Assembly (NCBI GenBank): GCA_900550175.1
Contig: URQX01000034.1
Coordinates: 1 to 13,420, forward strand
Source: an uncultured Veillonella sp.
GTDB lineage: Bacteria > Bacillota > Negativicutes > Veillonellales > Veillonellaceae
Direction of reading: 5' to 3'
Length of the DNA: 13,420 nt
The notes under the pieces are model-generated. The model ran no database searches and was not told the origin of the DNA. It saw only the letters and a list, made by a program, of their open reading frames with translations. The number at the start of each line of letters is the position of its first letter. Position 1 is the first letter of the stretch. Made by a program: the position numbers and the translations under genes. Positions 6,710-13,420 of the stretch are shown piece after piece.

Positions 6710-7486
6710 TTATGATTGATGTTGTGTTTTGATGGGACTCCACCAATGGCGTCGATAGGCCTTGATGCCTTCCACCACGGTTCTTGTCGCTTTGGCCGCT
6801 AAATCTTTTGTTGCGGCCGGTATGCCCTCTAGGCGATAGGTAATACCTAACTCCTTATATTTAGCAGTACCCATAACGTGATATGGTAAGCAATCAACGG
6901 CTTGTAAGTTGTTCAGGGATCCTAGGAAAAAGCCTAGACGATAGTGATGATCTGCATTATCTGTAACTGTAGGAACTACAACGTGACGAACCCAAATGGG
7001 AACTTCTACGTCTGCTGTCAATCTTGCAAAGCCGAGAATAGGCTCTAACGGTTTGCCTGTTAACCACAGATGTTTATCAGGATCGATTTCTTTAATATCT
7101 AGGATGACGAGACTAGTGACACTGAGTAATTTACGGTAGGCCACCTCTTGGTGGGGATCAAAACAAATTCCACTTGTATCTAAACAGGTATGGACGTTTC
7201 TTTCACGGAAATATGTGAAAAGCTCCGTAACAAAGTCAATTTGCATAAGAGCTTCCCCACCTGTGACGGTGATACCACCATTAGTATAAAATTGGCGGTT
7301 ACGTTCGTACTGGTCCCACAACTCCTCAACAGTCATGAATTTAGCATCATCGCTAATTTCATTCCATGTGTCGGGATTGTGGCAATAAGCACAACGCATG
7401 GGGCATCCTTGGAGAAAAACCACCATGCGCATGCCTGGACCATCAACCGTACCCATCGTTTCAACCGAATGAATACGTCCTGTCAT
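6710..7486 (-). CDS. pflA: Pyruvate formate-lyase activating enzyme (radical SAM)
   Basis: Uses S-adenosylmethionine and a [4Fe-4S] cluster to abstract a hydrogen from the glycine of pyruvate formate-lyase, creating the glycyl radical. The 258-residue length is typical of PflA. The N-terminus carries the GRE-activase pattern SVETMGTVDGPGMR (7-20), then the cluster cysteines C28, C32 and C35 in CPMRCAYC, followed by HNPDTW. GGITVTGGEALMQ is the SAM-binding GGE region, and DTSG and the LDIK segment are also present. No extra ferredoxin-like cluster domain is inserted, which fits PflA rather than the glycerol dehydratase activases. It begins 12 bases after the glycyl-radical subunit gene, so the three genes form one minus-strand operon. 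Its natural substrate here must be the separate 79-residue glycyl-radical subunit. Confidence 0.95.
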   Translation of the reverse strand: MTGRIHSVETMGTVDGPGMRMVVFLQGCPMRCAYCHNPDTWNEISDDAKFMTVEELWDQYERNRQFYTNGGITVTGGEALMQIDFVTELFTYFRERNVHTCLDTSGICFDPHQEVAYRKLLSVTSLVILDIKEIDPDKHLWLTGKPLEPILGFARLTADVEVPIWVRHVVVPTVTDNADHHYRLGFFLGSLNNLQAVDCLPYHVMGTAKYKELGITYRLEGIPAATKDLAAKATRTVVEGIKAYRRHWWSPIKTQHQS

Positions 7487-7498
7487 AGTAAACCTCGA

Positions 7499-7738
7499 TT
7501 AGATTTGTTGATGGAATGTACGAGAAATAACTTCGTCCTGCTGTTGTTTTGTCAATTTGCTGAAGTGTACTGCGTAACCAGATACACGAACAGTCAATTG
7601 AGGATACAACTCAGGATGTTTTTGAGCGTCTAACAATGTTTCACGAGTGAACACGTTAACGTTCAAATGATGACCGCCTTTTTGGGAGTAGCCATCCAAT
7701 AACTCTACCAAGTTATCAACTTGTTGTTGGTTGCTCAT
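7499..7738 (-). CDS. Stand-alone glycyl-radical subunit of pyruvate formate-lyase (GrcA/YfiD-like)
   Basis: A 79-residue protein that is essentially only the C-terminal glycyl-radical domain of pyruvate formate-lyase. The radical glycine is G54 in RVSGYAVHF; HHLNVNV (23-29), a YPQLTVR segment and the end QDEVISRTFHQ all match the C-terminus of ordinary PFL. Its first residues (VDNLVELLDGY) align with the point where the large subunit (7814-9931) loses similarity, so the two together make one complete enzyme. E. coli GrcA is also an autonomous radical domain, but is longer and serves as a spare part for damaged, intact PFL. Here no other PFL C-terminus exists in the operon. It has its own very strong site, AAAGGAGG with an 8-base gap, so this is a true gene and not a remnant of a frameshift. 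Confidence 0.93.
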   Translation of the reverse strand: MSNQQQVDNLVELLDGYSQKGGHHLNVNVFTRETLLDAQKHPELYPQLTVRVSGYAVHFSKLTKQQQDEVISRTFHQQI

Positions 7739-7772
7739 GGGTATTGCCTCCTTTCAACCAAGACTAACACTC

Positions 7773-7802
7773 GTATCGGTGCCGGTGAAAGCAGTCCGAT
7801 AC
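7773..7802 (-). promoter_or_regulatory. Intercistronic hairpin between the two PFL subunit genes
   Basis: A perfect 7-bp stem pairs gtatcgg with ccgatac, with a possible 3-bp inner tgc/gca extension. It lies 11 bases after the large-subunit stop and about 18 bases before the small-subunit ribosome-binding site. No T-run follows, so it is not an intrinsic terminator. It could protect the upstream message or set the ratio of the two subunits. Confidence 0.5.
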
Positions 7803-7813
7803 TATGGAAGATC

Positions 7814-9931
7814 TTATTTATCTTCCTCTATAGTAACATTTGGTTCGCTGCACGCGAAGTTTGTATTGGAGTTAGGCAATTGAGATGGATCTAACTCGAT
7901 ATCAAAATCGCTGACGGACACAAATGTTTCACCAGATTTACCTAATGCGTCAGGAATGATAGAGAAGGTATTGGAAATACCATCGGAGCTATCACGCCAT
8001 GGCATTTTTGCTACGGATGCCAACGAAGAAATAGCACCGTGTGTATCACGACCATGCATTGGGTTAGCACCAGGAGCGAAAGCTTCACCAGCTTTACGGC
8101 CGTCTGGAGTGGAACCTGTTGCAGTACCATATACTACGTTGGAAGTAATTGTTAACAAGCTCATAGTAGGAACGGATTGACGGTATGTAGGATGTTTACG
8201 AATCTTATTCATAAATGTGGAAACAACTTTTGCTGCCAAGCTATCCACACGGTCGTCATCGTTACCATATTTAGGGAAGTCACCTTCGATTTCGAAATCA
8301 ACAGCAATGCCGTTTTCGTCGCGAATAGGTTTTACCTTAGCATATTTAATAGCGGACAAGGAGTCGGCTACTACGGATAAACCAGCGATACCAGTTGCAA
8401 ACCAACGAGTTACTTTGCGGTCATGCAATGCCATTTCTAGTTTTTCATAAGCGTATTTATCGTGCATGTAGTGAATGATGTTCAATGCGTTTACATATAC
8501 GCCTGCTAACCATTCCATCATGTCGTCGAATTTTTCCCATACTTCATCGAATTCTAAGTATTCGGAAGTGATAGGGCGGTATTTAGGACCAATTTGTTTC
8601 TTTAATTTTTCGTCAACGCCGCCATTGATTGCATAAAGCAAGCATTTAGCCAAGTTGGAACGAGCGCCGAAGAATTGCATTTCTTTACCAATACGCATTG
8701 GAGATACGCAGCATGCAATAGCGTAGTCATCACCAGAGTTAGGACGCATTAAGTCGTCGTTTTCGTATTGGATGGAAGATGTTTCGATGGACAATTTCGC
8801 ACAGAAGCGGCGGAAGCCGATTGGCATGCGAGGGGACCACAATACAGTGAGGTTTGGTTCTGGAGCAGGACCAAGGTTAGTCAATGTATGTAGGTAACGG
8901 AAGGACATTTTGGAAACTAATGTGCGGCCGTCAGTACCCATACCACCGATAGATTCAGTAGTCCAAACAGGGTCACCTGTGAACAAATTATTGTATTCAT
9001 GGATACGTGCGAAGCGAACCATGCGCAATTTCATGATGAAGTGATCTACGAACTCTTGGATTTGTTCTTCTGTATATGTACCATTGCGAAGGTCACGTTC
9101 TGCGTAGATGTCTAGGAATGTAGAGTTACGACCAATGGACATAGCAGCACCGTTTTGTTCTTTAATAGCGCCAAGGTAACCAAAGTAAATCCATTGCATA
9201 GCTTCTTTAACGTCTTTAGCTGGTCCAGAAATGTCGTAACCATAAGAGGCGGCCATTTCTTTCAATTCTTTCAAGGAACGGATTTGTTCTTGGATTTCTT
9301 CGCGGTCGCGAATTACGTCTTCCAGCATATCGCCCATAGTAATGTTGAATTGTTCTTTTTTATCTTCGATGAGGTAATCAATACCATACAACGCGATACG
9401 ACGATAGTCGCCAATGATACGGCCACGGCTGTAAGCATCAGGCAAACCAGTTACAATGTGAGCTGTGCGAGCGGCACGCATTTCTGGTGTATATACATCA
9501 AATACGCCATCATTGTGAGTTTTACGATGTTTTTTGAAGAAGTCTTCTGTTTGCGGATCCATTTTGAAGCCGTATTCTTCAATAGCGGATTTCGCAGTAC
9601 GCAAGCCACCATAAGGGAACATAGCGCGTTTTAATGGTTTGTCAGTTTGTAAACCAACGATTGTTTCAAGGTCTTTGTCGATATATCCTGGCGCATGGGC
9701 AGTAATGTGTGTGGCCACAGAAGTATCAGCATCGAGCATGCCGCCTTTTTCACGTTCTTCTTCATAAAGCTTCATTACTTGGTCCCATAATTTTGTCGTT
9801 CTTTCTGTAGGACCAGCAAGGAAGGAATCGTCCCCTTCATAGGGGATATAGTTTCTTTGGATAAAGTCGCGTACATCAACGGCTTTATCCCACACACCTG
9901 TGTTAAATTCTTTCCATGCAGTATGTTGCAT
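7814..9931 (-). CDS. pflB: Pyruvate formate-lyase large subunit lacking the glycyl-radical domain
   Basis: Converts pyruvate and CoA to acetyl-CoA and formate. The 705 residues match E. coli-type PFL along their length: DAYSRGRIIGDYRR (about 165-178), ESIGGMGTDGRT, PAPEPNLTVLWSP, the catalytic cysteines C407-C408 in AIACCVSPM, GIAGLSVAADSLSAIKYAKVKP-like sequence, and NPMHGRD. Ordinary PFL, at about 750-760 residues, continues into the RVSGYAV radical domain. Here that domain is absent: after DALGKSGE the protein ends in an acidic tail of about 37 residues (669-705) unlike usual PFL. The radical glycine is supplied by the next gene (7499-7738). The start is the ATG at 9931, with GGAGGT and a 6-base gap; a longer in-frame start at 9985 has no such site. 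Close matches around the active site favour true PFL over other glycyl-radical enzymes. Confidence 0.95.
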   Translation of the reverse strand: MQHTAWKEFNTGVWDKAVDVRDFIQRNYIPYEGDDSFLAGPTERTTKLWDQVMKLYEEEREKGGMLDADTSVATHITAHAPGYIDKDLETIVGLQTDKPLKRAMFPYGGLRTAKSAIEEYGFKMDPQTEDFFKKHRKTHNDGVFDVYTPEMRAARTAHIVTGLPDAYSRGRIIGDYRRIALYGIDYLIEDKKEQFNITMGDMLEDVIRDREEIQEQIRSLKELKEMAASYGYDISGPAKDVKEAMQWIYFGYLGAIKEQNGAAMSIGRNSTFLDIYAERDLRNGTYTEEQIQEFVDHFIMKLRMVRFARIHEYNNLFTGDPVWTTESIGGMGTDGRTLVSKMSFRYLHTLTNLGPAPEPNLTVLWSPRMPIGFRRFCAKLSIETSSIQYENDDLMRPNSGDDYAIACCVSPMRIGKEMQFFGARSNLAKCLLYAINGGVDEKLKKQIGPKYRPITSEYLEFDEVWEKFDDMMEWLAGVYVNALNIIHYMHDKYAYEKLEMALHDRKVTRWFATGIAGLSVVADSLSAIKYAKVKPIRDENGIAVDFEIEGDFPKYGNDDDRVDSLAAKVVSTFMNKIRKHPTYRQSVPTMSLLTITSNVVYGTATGSTPDGRKAGEAFAPGANPMHGRDTHGAISSLASVAKMPWRDSSDGISNTFSIIPDALGKSGETFVSVSDFDIELDPSQLPNSNTNFACSEPNVTIEEDK

Positions 9932-9976
9932 TTTGCACCTCCATAAAAGGATATAACTATAGATTTCTATGCCTAT

Positions 9977-10006
9977 AGTGTACAATGTTTGTCACGATTT
10001 AACAAA
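9977..10006 (-). promoter_or_regulatory. Candidate pfl promoter overlapped by an inverted repeat
   Basis: On the minus strand, TTGTTA (10005-10000) and TACACT (9982-9977) are separated by 17 bases, giving a leader of about 40 bases before the ATG at 9931. An imperfect palindrome with TTTGT/ACAAA ends (9988-10006) covers the -35. It resembles the TTGTTAA/TTAACAA style of Rex operators but is one base shorter than that consensus. Confidence 0.4.
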
Positions 10007-10306
10007 TTTTAAATGATATATATTTTCAATACATACTATGCGATTTTCGTAAGAATGGATGTTATTTGTAATTTAATAATATTAAAATACTTGGAAAATT
10101 CGTTAGGGATATAGTGTTTACTTGCTTTGCTGAAATAGATATGTTTTAACAATCTAATATTACATTATCTTTAAATAATGAAAATTTATATCAATAAATA
10201 GAAAGTATTCGATATAGTATGATATATCCTCTTGGAATTGTAGGGCCTTATTATGGTAATATTTAGATAGTATTGATTATAGAATTACGTAGAAAGGTAG
10301 ATGCTA
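10007..10306. other. Non-coding divergent region pflB / EamA transporter
   Basis: About 300 AT-rich bases without a gene. A perfect 6-bp inverted repeat, GATATA/TATATC around 6 bases, lies at 10211-10228, about 80 bases before the transporter start; it might be an operator. No clear promoter for the transporter could be chosen. Confidence 0.3.
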
Positions 10307-11173
10307 ATGACAAATCGTATGAAAGCTATTTTAGGGGCATCTGCCACAATCGCTGTATGGGCAACAGCCTTTCCTTTTGGTAAGTTGGCTTTGCAATCAG
10401 TAGACGCACTGACACTCTCGGTAGCAAGGGTAGTAGGTGGTGCTATACTCATGCTAATTATTGGTGTATTCAAGGGATTACACATCCCTACATCTTGGCG
10501 TGAATGGGGCATATATATTTTGTTAGGTGCTACAGGGAACTTTGTTTACCAAGTTGTATTTAATGAAGGTCTTCGCACCATACCAGCCGCCACATCGAGC
10601 ATTATAATGGCTTTGACCCCGATGGTAACGGCACTGATGGCATTGTTTGTTTATAAAGATAGAATACGTCCTATTGGTTGGCTTTTTACCATAACAGCCT
10701 TTATAGGTGTAGCTATTATTATTCTTTGGAACTCAACCTTAACTATTCCCATGGGTGCCATATGGACGTTAATAGGGATGGTACTGTTTGCAATCTATAA
10801 TATTCTGAATCGAGGGCTAAGCTTAAAAGGATATAACTCTATTACCATTGCCATGTGGTCCATGTTTACAGGTGCTATCATGGCATTGCCATTTGCAGAT
10901 CATGCGATTGAAATGATCGGAGCCGCACCAATTACAGCTAAGCTTGCTATGCTGTATTTAGCATTCTTTTCCAGTGCACTAGGATTTGTATTTTGGAGCT
11001 ATGCCTTTGAACACGCTGAAAAGGTGTCTGATGTAACCAATTTTATGTATATCTCGCCAATTGTGGCAGCTATAGTAGCAGCCTTTTTATTGGGCGAAAT
11101 ACCTAATATGGGTCTCTATATTGGTGCGCCTGTTATTTTAGGATCACTATACCTCTTTAATCGATATAGATAA
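10307..11173 (+). CDS. EamA/DMT-family transporter
   Basis: A 288-residue inner-membrane protein of the drug/metabolite transporter superfamily with about ten hydrophobic segments, arranged as two EamA repeats. The first half opens with AVWATAFPFGKLAL and contains IPAATSSIIMALTPMVTALMA-like sequence. The second half opens with WTLIGMVLFAIYNILNRGL and ends with VAAFLLGEIPNMG. Such proteins usually export amino acids or related metabolites; the substrate cannot be read from sequence. Two start codons compete: ATG at 10307, with AAAGG 9 bases upstream, and ATG at 10301, with only 3. I prefer 10307; the difference is two residues. It is divergent from the pfl operon and followed by its own terminator, so probably monocistronic. 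Confidence 0.88.
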   Translation: MTNRMKAILGASATIAVWATAFPFGKLALQSVDALTLSVARVVGGAILMLIIGVFKGLHIPTSWREWGIYILLGATGNFVYQVVFNEGLRTIPAATSSIIMALTPMVTALMALFVYKDRIRPIGWLFTITAFIGVAIIILWNSTLTIPMGAIWTLIGMVLFAIYNILNRGLSLKGYNSITIAMWSMFTGAIMALPFADHAIEMIGAAPITAKLAMLYLAFFSSALGFVFWSYAFEHAEKVSDVTNFMYISPIVAAIVAAFLLGEIPNMGLYIGAPVILGSLYLFNRYR

Positions 11174-11269
11174 GTAATTTGTTAGTATCTAAAACATTTT
11201 GGCTTGATGGAAAAATATAGAATTATATATGTAGGAATGTAAATCTTTATAATATAGAAGCTATATAGT

Positions 11270-11307
11270 AAAAGAACCTCAACTTTTTAAAGGTTGAGGT
11301 TCTTTTT
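11270..11307 (+). terminator. Intrinsic terminator after the EamA transporter
   Basis: A 14-bp perfect stem pairs aaaagaacctcaac (11270-11283) with gttgaggttctttt (11293-11306), followed by T. It isolates the transporter from the methionine operon. Confidence 0.9.
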
Positions 11308-11311
11308 GTGT

Positions 11312-11409
11312 TTGACAGTCATTATAAATTGTAGTAATCTAAGTACATAATTAAAACATACCTTAAAGATATGTTTTAAAGTTAATATTAATTCCTACTA
11401 ATTTGTAGG
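11312..11409 (+). promoter_or_regulatory. Promoter and leader of the metNIQ operon
   Basis: A perfect TTGACA at 11312-11317 is followed after 17 bases by a weak -10, TAATCT (11335-11340). A perfect 10-bp inverted repeat, ttaaaacata (11351-11360) and tatgttttaa (11370-11379), lies just beyond the predicted transcription start. A second small one, cctac/gtagg (11394-11398 and 11405-11409), abuts the ribosome-binding site. Either could be an operator or a leader structure. No SAM-riboswitch core is recognisable in these 110 bases. Confidence 0.45.
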
Positions 11410-11424
11410 GAAAGAGGTGGTACA

Positions 11425-12447
11425 GTGATTGCTATACGAAATGTAACGAAAGAGTTTGACGTTAATAAGCAAAAGGTTACTGCATTATCTGATGTGAACT
11501 TTACCATAGAAAAAGGCGATATATTTGGCATTATTGGATTCAGTGGAGCTGGTAAATCTACACTGTTACGCATGATTAATGCTTTAGAGGTACCTACCTC
11601 TGGTCATGTTGAAATAGATGGTGTGAATATCAATGGATTAAGTTTTAATGAGCTCAGAAAGGTGCGTAAGCGCATTGGTATGGTGTTTCAACAATTCAAT
11701 TTGTTGAATGCTAAATCTGTGTATGATAATGTGGCGATTCCGTTGATTCTAAATAAGGTACCTAAATCAGAGATTGATAAAAAGGTTAAAACCTTGTTAG
11801 ACTTTGTTGATTTAGGTGATAAAGCAAATGCATATCCTGGAGAATTATCTGGTGGTCAAAAACAACGCGTTGGTATTGCTCGTGCATTAGCTACAGATCC
11901 ATCCATATTGCTTTGTGATGAAGCAACTAGCGCTCTAGATCCTGATACAACAGAATCTATATTACAATTACTAGAACGTGTTAATCGTGAACTAGGAGTA
12001 ACAGTAGTTATCGTAACTCATGAGATTGATGTAATTCAAAAAATTTGCAATCGCGTTGTGGTTATGGAACATGGAAAGCTCATAGAGAGCGGATCTGTAC
12101 TTGAGGTGTTTAGTAAACCTAAACACGAAACAACAAAGCGATTTGTTAGGACTGTAATTCCTAATGAAATTCCATCAACAGTGAAACATACATTAGCTTG
12201 TGATAAAAGGCCATACACAATTCTTAAGATGCATTTCTTAGGAAATAATACGACAGATAATGTTCTATATCATATTAATAAAACCTTTGATTTAGAAACG
12301 AGTGTATTATTTGCTACGGTAACAGAGTTAGAACATACTGTACTTGGTATATTCATTGTTCAGTTTATTGGCGATAATCTTGAGGTAGGCAAGGTAAAAG
12401 AGTATCTTGTGACACAAGGTATTGAATGGCAGGAGGTGACACTATAA
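11425..12447 (+). CDS. metN: Methionine ABC importer ATP-binding protein
   Basis: The ATPase subunit of a MetNIQ-type importer, driving uptake of methionine from its lipoprotein receptor. In 340 residues it shows Walker A GFSGAGKST (38-46), the Q-loop VFQQF (87-91), the signature LSGGQ (141-145), Walker B ILLCDE (161-166) with the D-loop SALDP, and the switch histidine in VTHE. The C-terminal part (about 260-340) is the NIL domain that binds methionine and inhibits transport when the internal pool is high. It is a diagnostic feature of MetN as against other amino-acid ATPases. It starts at a GTG with GAGGTGG just upstream. Its stop codon overlaps the start of metI, so the two are translationally coupled. 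Confidence 0.94.
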   Translation: MIAIRNVTKEFDVNKQKVTALSDVNFTIEKGDIFGIIGFSGAGKSTLLRMINALEVPTSGHVEIDGVNINGLSFNELRKVRKRIGMVFQQFNLLNAKSVYDNVAIPLILNKVPKSEIDKKVKTLLDFVDLGDKANAYPGELSGGQKQRVGIARALATDPSILLCDEATSALDPDTTESILQLLERVNRELGVTVVIVTHEIDVIQKICNRVVVMEHGKLIESGSVLEVFSKPKHETTKRFVRTVIPNEIPSTVKHTLACDKRPYTILKMHFLGNNTTDNVLYHINKTFDLETSVLFATVTELEHTVLGIFIVQFIGDNLEVGKVKEYLVTQGIEWQEVTL

Positions 12448-13118
12448 TGGACTTCTTTACTCAAGAACTTGGTGTTCCCGGTTCGCAGTTATTGCTAGCT
12501 GCAGAACAGACATTATATATGGTATTCCTATCTCTATTCATTGGTACAGTACTAGGTCTAATTATCGCAGTCACACTGGTAGTAACAAATCCTAATGGTA
12601 TCGTTAAAAATAGTATTATTTATACCATTACAAATACAATTGTTAATATTGTGCGTTCCGTACCATTTATTATTTTGATGGTGTTTATATTACCGTTAAC
12701 TAAGATGATTGTAGGTACACGTGTTGGTACCACAGCGGCTATTGTACCACTTGTTATATTTATTGCACCTTATCTTGCTCGACTCTTTGAGAACTCTATT
12801 TTAGAGGTTAATAAAGGCATTATCGAGGCAGCACAATCGATGGGAGCCTCTCATTTTGAAGTGATTTGGCATTTTCTTTTACCAGAAGCGAAGGGTTCGC
12901 TTATTTTATCTATTACAACGGGTACTATTGGTCTAATCGGTGCTACTGCTATGGCTGGTGCTATTGGTGCTGGTGGTGTAGGTGATTTGGCCCTCACCTA
13001 TGGTTATGAACGATTGAACTTCCCATTGATGTTATTTACCGTAGTTATTTTGATTATTTTTGTTCAAATTATTCAAACAATAGGTAACTATTTCGCACGT
13101 CGTGCGCGTCGTTCCTAA
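12447..13118 (+). CDS. metI: Methionine ABC importer permease
   Basis: A 223-residue inner-membrane channel subunit with five predicted hydrophobic spans (about 22-47, 58-85, 95-112, 150-180 and 193-215), as in MetI. The EAA loop that docks on the ATPase is EAAQSMGASHFEVIWHFLLP (127-146). The GAGGVGDLALTYGY segment (175-188) is typical of this family. The ATG at 12447 is chosen because it overlaps the metN stop codon (TAATG) and AGGAGG lies 10 bases upstream; an in-frame ATG at 12426 precedes that site and would begin inside metN. The gene is followed after 54 bases by the receptor gene with no terminator between them. Confidence 0.93.
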   Translation: MDFFTQELGVPGSQLLLAAEQTLYMVFLSLFIGTVLGLIIAVTLVVTNPNGIVKNSIIYTITNTIVNIVRSVPFIILMVFILPLTKMIVGTRVGTTAAIVPLVIFIAPYLARLFENSILEVNKGIIEAAQSMGASHFEVIWHFLLPEAKGSLILSITTGTIGLIGATAMAGAIGAGGVGDLALTYGYERLNFPLMLFTVVILIIFVQIIQTIGNYFARRARRS

Positions 13119-13172
13119 TTTGATGAAATAGATTTTAGTTATATTGATTGTGAAAGTATAGGAGAAAATACT

Positions 13173-13420
13173 ATGAAATTTAAAAAGCTTCTTGCCCTTG
13201 GTGCGGCATTAGTATTCAGCGTAGCTTTTATCGCAGGCTGCGGTTCTAATAATAGCGATAATGGTGCTAAAAAAGAATTAACCTACAGTAAATCTCAAGG
13301 TCCTTACTCTGAATTGTTTGAAAAAGGTGTAAAACCAATTTTGGAGAAACAAGGCTATACCTTTAAAGGCGTAGATATGTCTGATTTGGTACAAGCTGAC
13401 CAAGTGTTAAGTGATGGTGA
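13173..13420 (+). CDS. metQ: Methionine-binding lipoprotein, MetQ/NlpA family (5' part only)
   Basis: The first 82 codons of a substrate-binding lipoprotein; the window ends inside the gene. It starts MKFKKLL, then has a hydrophobic stretch and the lipobox IAGC, with the modified cysteine at about residue 23 and a Ser/Asn-rich linker after it. The mature start, GPYSELFEKGVKPILEKQGY then VDMSDLVQADQVL, is the NlpA/MetQ pattern (normally YSDYVQPNxAL). Asp and Gln replace the usual Pro and Asn in the VQPN motif. The ribosome-binding site AGGAGA lies 8 bases upstream. As third gene after metN and metI it supplies the receptor of the importer. Confidence 0.9.
   Translation, partial: MKFKKLLALGAALVFSVAFIAGCGSNNSDNGAKKELTYSKSQGPYSELFEKGVKPILEKQGYTFKGVDMSDLVQADQVLSDG

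Noticed and set aside
9155..9634. Long plus-strand open frame opposite pflB
   Set aside because: It is the antisense shadow of a highly conserved enzyme gene and has no independent start signals.
7499..9931. Reading the pfl locus as one gene broken by a frameshift or as a truncated pseudogene
   Set aside because: The small gene has its own AAAGGAGG site at a good distance, a 75-base non-coding gap with a hairpin lies between, and both parts keep all key residues. A single base change could not join them.
5466..13160. Identical 14-mer attgtgaaagtata at 5466-5479 and 13147-13160
   Set aside because: In AT-rich DNA of this length one such match is expected by chance, and the two copies lie in different contexts, one just before a ribosome-binding site.

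Overview
The window is AT-rich, densely coding bacterial DNA with strong GGAGG-type ribosome-binding sites and short hairpin-plus-T terminators. The gene set is a pyruvate formate-lyase operon, a metNIQ-type methionine importer, an alanine racemase, secreted PepSY-like proteins and a FliB-like cysteine-rich protein. This fits an anaerobic member of the Firmicutes, most likely a Negativicute such as Veillonella. The genus is an inference from overall gene character, not proven by any marker here. Nothing indicates a mobile element, CRISPR array, rRNA or tRNA.

Layout. 102-710 (+) encodes a Yip1-like membrane protein. It converges on a FliB-like cysteine-rich protein at 787-1689 (-), with a shared terminator between them. 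1846-2409 (+) and 2800-3725 (+) are paralogous exported PepSY-like proteins. The second has an added Ala/Pro- and Lys-rich N-terminal region and is interrupted by a -1 frame change at a run of nine A. A 490-base non-coding stretch follows, with a G-free A/C-rich tract, a long-range inverted repeat, a candidate small RNA and two terminators. Next are alr (4214-5326, -) and, divergently, a D-2-hydroxyacid dehydrogenase (5635-6588, +).

The pfl operon lies on the minus strand, 9931 down to 6710. The pyruvate formate-lyase is encoded in two pieces. A 705-residue subunit carries the Cys-Cys active site but ends before the glycyl-radical domain. A separate 79-residue gene carries exactly that missing domain with the radical glycine. 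The activating enzyme gene (pflA) follows 12 bases later. The enzyme would therefore have to be assembled from two polypeptides before PflA can install the radical. This is the most interesting feature of the window.

On the right, an EamA/DMT-family transporter (10307-11173, +) ends at a strong terminator. It is followed by metN, metI and the start of metQ, cut by the window edge. This is an ABC importer expected to take up methionine. Its leader has a perfect TTGACA element and a 10-bp inverted repeat, but none of the SAM-riboswitch motifs I looked for.
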